Assembly (NCBI GenBank): GCA_965651815.1
Contig: CBFGTJ010000025.1
Location: 1-24,722, forward strand
Origin: CBFGTJ01 sp965651815
GTDB taxonomy: Bacteria; Actinomycetota; Acidimicrobiia; Acidimicrobiales; Microtrichaceae
Reading direction: 5' to 3'
DNA length: 24,722 nucleotides
Shown: positions 22,479 to 24,722 of the stretch, piece after piece
Layout: each line of letters opens with the position of its first letter
Position numbering within the stretch: position 1 is the stretch's first letter
Translations under genes and position numbers: made by a program
The notes under the pieces: model-generated
Told to the model about the DNA's origin: nothing
Seen by the model: only the letters and a program-made list of their open reading frames with translations
Database searches by the model: none

Positions 22479-23239
22479 ACGCGCCCCGGGTCCGTATCGT
22501 CGGCCGGGGCCGGGCGGGGAGCTCGTTCGACGCCGCGCTGCGCGCGGCGGGGTGGGCGGTGGAGCTGGTGGCGCACGACGACCCGGAGGTCGCGCACGCC
22601 GCCCGCGACGTCGACCTGGTGCTGCTGTGCGTGCCGGACGGGGCCATCGCGACGGTCGCCGGCTCGATCGAACCGGTCCCGTCGACGGTCGTCGCGCACT
22701 GCGCGGGGTCCCGCACGCTCGAGGACCTCGCTCCCCACGAGCGGCGGGCCTCGGTGCACCCCCTCGTGTCGATGCCCGACCCGGTGCGCGGCGCGCGCCG
22801 CCTGATCGGGGCCTGGTACGCGGTCGCGGGGGACCCGCTGGCCGCGGAGGTCGCACGGGCGCTGCAGGGGCAGTTCGTGGACGTGCCGGACGAGGCACGG
22901 GCGGCGTACCACGCGGCGGCGGTCGTCGCCTCGAACCACCTGGTCGCCCTCATGGGGCAGGTCGAGCGCATCGCGGCGTCGATCGGGCTGCCGCTCGAGG
23001 CGTTCCTCGGCCTCGCACGGGGGTCCCTCGAGAACGTGGTGGAGGTGGGCGCCGCCGCGGCGCTCACCGGCCCCGTCGCACGCGGCGACCACGAGACCGT
23101 CCTCGCCCACCTGGAGGCGCTGGATCCCGAGGAGCACGGCGCGTACCGGGCGCTGGCGGAGGCCGCGGCGCGGCTGGTGGGGGTCGATCCGCCGCCCTGG
23201 CCGGACGGCGCGTCCGGGACCGCGGACGTCGCGCCGTAG
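22475..23239 (+). CDS. Rossmann-fold DUF2520 dehydrogenase-like protein
   Basis: 254 residues. The N-terminal NAD(P)-binding fold has RIVGRGRAGSSF (G-x-G-x-x-G), VDLVLLCVPDGAIATVA and AHCAGSRTLEDLAP, followed by SVHPLVSMPDP and a C-terminal helical DUF2520 domain (AAAVVASNHLVALMGQVERIAASIGLPLEAFLGLARGSLENV). The family resembles 6-phosphogluconate or ketopantoate dehydrogenases and regularly sits just upstream of panC in actinobacteria, which hints at a pantothenate-related reduction; this is not established. The GTG start overlaps the folK stop. The TAG stop is part of the hexamer before panC. Confidence 0.9.
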   Translation: MNAPRVRIVGRGRAGSSFDAALRAAGWAVELVAHDDPEVAHAARDVDLVLLCVPDGAIATVAGSIEPVPSTVVAHCAGSRTLEDLAPHERRASVHPLVSMPDPVRGARRLIGAWYAVAGDPLAAEVARALQGQFVDVPDEARAAYHAAAVVASNHLVALMGQVERIAASIGLPLEAFLGLARGSLENVVEVGAAAALTGPVARGDHETVLAHLEALDPEEHGAYRALAEAAARLVGVDPPPWPDGASGTADVAP

Positions 23240-23242
23240 GCT
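23237..23242 (+). promoter_or_regulatory. -10 element TAGGCT before panC
   Basis: TAnnnT hexamer with 8 bases to the panC GTG. Its TAG is the stop codon of the DUF2520 gene. Confidence 0.45.
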
Positions 23243-23250
23243 GCTGCGCC

Positions 23251-24105
23251 GTGAAGACCGTGACGACGGTCGCCGAGCTGCGGTCGCTGCTCGACGACGC
23301 TCGCCGCCAACAGCACCGGATCGGGTTCGTGCCGACGATGGGGTACCTGCACGCCGGCCACCTGTCCCTCATCGAGCGCGCCGCCGCGGAGTGCGACACC
23401 GTGGTGACCTCGATCTTCGTGAACCCGCTGCAGTTCGCGCCGGGCGAGGACCTCGAGGCCTACCCGCGCGACCCCGAGGGCGACAGCGCGAAGGCCCGGG
23501 AGGCCGGCACGGACGTGCTGTTCGTGCCCGAGGAGGCGGAGATGTTCCCCGACGGCCGGGCCGCGGTGCGCACGACCGTGCACGTCGAGGGCCTGTCGGC
23601 GGCGATGGAGGGCGCGTCCCGCCGCACCCACTTCGGCGGCGTGTGCACGATCGTGGCGAAGCTGTTCAACGTCGTCGGCGAGTGCCGCGCCTACTTCGGC
23701 GAGAAGGACTACCAGCAGCTGGTCATCGTCCGGCAGATGGCACGGGACCTGTCGTTCCCGGTCGAGGTGGTCGGGTGCCCGATCGTGCGGGAGCCGGACG
23801 GCCTCGCCATGTCGAGCCGCAACGTGTACCTGACGCCCGACGAGCGTGCGGAGGCGCCGGTGCTGCGGCGGGCCCTGCTCGCCGGTGCGGCCGCGATCCG
23901 CGACGGGATGACCGACGCCGCGGAGGTGAAGGAGCTGATGGCGTCGATGATCGACGCGGCGCCGTACGCGCGCCTCGACTACGTCGAGGTGGCGGATCCC
24001 GACACGCTGGAACCCCAGGACGTCGCGACCACGACGTCGCGGCTGTTCGGCGCGGTCCGGTTCGGTCGTGCCCGACTGATCGACAACGTGGGCGTCGGGG
24101 GGTGA
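23251..24105 (+). CDS. panC: Pantothenate synthetase
   Basis: ATP-dependent condensation of pantoate with beta-alanine, the last step of pantothenate (vitamin B5) synthesis. The 284-residue product has the nucleotidyltransferase motif PTMGYLHAGHLSLI, SIFVNPLQFAPGEDLEAYPRD, the FGEKDYQQLVIVRQMARDLSFPVEVVGCPIVREPDGLAMSSRN region containing the KMSKS-equivalent, and the usual C-terminal dimer part ending GRARLIDNV. Length is normal. The GTG start lacks a Shine-Dalgarno but has the TAGGCT hexamer. The stop overlaps nadB by GTGA. Confidence 0.96.
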   Translation: MKTVTTVAELRSLLDDARRQQHRIGFVPTMGYLHAGHLSLIERAAAECDTVVTSIFVNPLQFAPGEDLEAYPRDPEGDSAKAREAGTDVLFVPEEAEMFPDGRAAVRTTVHVEGLSAAMEGASRRTHFGGVCTIVAKLFNVVGECRAYFGEKDYQQLVIVRQMARDLSFPVEVVGCPIVREPDGLAMSSRNVYLTPDERAEAPVLRRALLAGAAAIRDGMTDAAEVKELMASMIDAAPYARLDYVEVADPDTLEPQDVATTTSRLFGAVRFGRARLIDNVGVGG

Positions 24106-24722
24106 ACGGCACGGACCTCGACCTGCTGGTGCTCGGCTCGGGCGTCGCAGGCCTCTCCGCCGCGGTGCGCGCGGCCGAGGTCCACGGGTTGCGCACGGGT
24201 GTGGTCACCAAGGGCGGGCTGGACCTCGCCACGACGCGGTGGGCGCAGGGCGGCGTCGCGGCCGCGCTGTCCGGGGACCCCGAGGAGATCGACCTCCACC
24301 TGGCCGACACCCTGGCCGCGGGCGCGGGCCTGTGCGACGTCGACGCGGTGCGGGTGCTGGTCGACGAGGGGCCGCGCCGCGTGGAGGAGCTGATCGCGCT
24401 CGGGGCCGAGTTCGACCGGGATGAGTCGGGCAACCTCGAGCTGGCCAGGGAGGGCGGCCACTCGGTGCCGCGGATCGTGCACGCCGGCGGCGCGGCGACC
24501 GGCGCCGAGATCGAGCGTGCGCTCGTCGCGGCAGTGCGCGAGACCGCCGCGGTCGTCCGTGAGCACACGTTCGTGCTCGACCTGCTCGTCGAGGACGGTC
24601 GCTGCCACGGGGCCCGGATCGTCGAGCCGACGGGTGAGGTCAGGGACCTGCGGGCGCGCCACGTGCTGCTCGCGACCGGGGGCGCAGGCCAGCTGTACGC
24701 GGTGACCCCCAACCCGCGCCTC
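24102..24722 (+). CDS. nadB: L-aspartate oxidase, 3' end cut by the window
   Basis: FAD-dependent oxidation of L-aspartate to iminoaspartate, first step of de novo NAD synthesis with quinolinate synthase NadA. 207 codons are visible from a GTG in the GTGA overlap with panC. They show the dinucleotide fold DLLVLGSGVAGLSAAVRAAE, the substrate-loop segment TKGGLDLATTRWAQGGVAAAL, GGHSVPRIVHAGGAATGAEIERAL, and LLATGGAGQLYAVTPNP. A succinate dehydrogenase flavoprotein is the main alternative, but TRWAQGG and the panC neighbour favour NadB. Confidence 0.93.
   Translation, partial: MNGTDLDLLVLGSGVAGLSAAVRAAEVHGLRTGVVTKGGLDLATTRWAQGGVAAALSGDPEEIDLHLADTLAAGAGLCDVDAVRVLVDEGPRRVEELIALGAEFDRDESGNLELAREGGHSVPRIVHAGGAATGAEIERALVAAVRETAAVVREHTFVLDLLVEDGRCHGARIVEPTGEVRDLRARHVLLATGGAGQLYAVTPNPRL

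Noticed and set aside
42..24705. Many long opposite-strand and out-of-frame open reading frames
   Set aside because: They overlap clearly recognisable genes and have Arg/Ala/Pro/Gly-rich or His/Glu-rich compositions typical of shadow frames in very GC-rich DNA.
1..24722. CRISPR arrays, insertion sequences, riboswitches
   Set aside because: No regularly spaced repeats, transposase motifs or recognisable riboswitch cores were found in the non-coding intervals, which are mostly short.

Overview
The window is a high-GC, gene-dense chromosomal segment of an actinobacterium. GTG starts are frequent, 4-base GTGA/ATGA overlaps are common, and TGA stops dominate (23 of the 28 complete reading frames I count). 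The gene order topA-tmk-holB and zincin-tilS-hpt-ftsH-folE-folP-folB-folK-(DUF2520)-panC-nadB follows the actinobacterial arrangement known, for example, from mycobacteria. F420-type proteins and the overall style suggest a deep-branching lineage such as Acidimicrobiia, but that placement is an inference.

Region 1 (1-5606, + strand) is a tightly overlapping replication/nucleotide block: 3' part of topA, an MFS permease, tmk and holB. Region 2 (5625-8503) is accessory: an F420-type nitroreductase-family protein, a tRNA-Thr(CGT), a minus-strand AraC regulator / VOC protein / SnoaL-like protein set, and an orphan RsbW-like kinase gene ending in a perfect 13-bp hairpin.

Region 3 (8654-14855) is the most unusual part. 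Two clearly paralogous secreted, membrane-anchored proteins of unknown function (A at 8654-9466, B at 13962-14855) flank a five-gene minus-strand operon. That operon encodes a MauE-like membrane protein, a Tat-exported protein with a MauA (methylamine dehydrogenase light chain)-like domain of 26 cysteines fused to three ~100-residue beta-type repeats, a MauD-like membrane thioredoxin, an unknown 171-residue protein, and a CcdA/MauF-like membrane protein. There is no MauB-like large subunit and no MauG-like haem enzyme. This looks like a dedicated extracytoplasmic disulfide (possibly cofactor) maturation cassette. The flanking A/B proteins share four conserved cysteines and may be clients or partners.

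Region 4 (14909-24722, + strand) returns to the conserved core: a 44-residue membrane peptide, a DUF2342-type zincin, tilS, hpt, ftsH, the folate genes folE-folP-folB-folK with an unknown phosphatase-fold-like gene between folP and folB, a DUF2520 dehydrogenase-like gene, panC and the 5' part of nadB.

Across the window, eight gene starts that lack good ribosome binding sites carry a TAnnnT hexamer 6-10 bases before the start codon, the signature of leaderless transcription. Three of the five non-TGA stop codons form the TA of such a hexamer.
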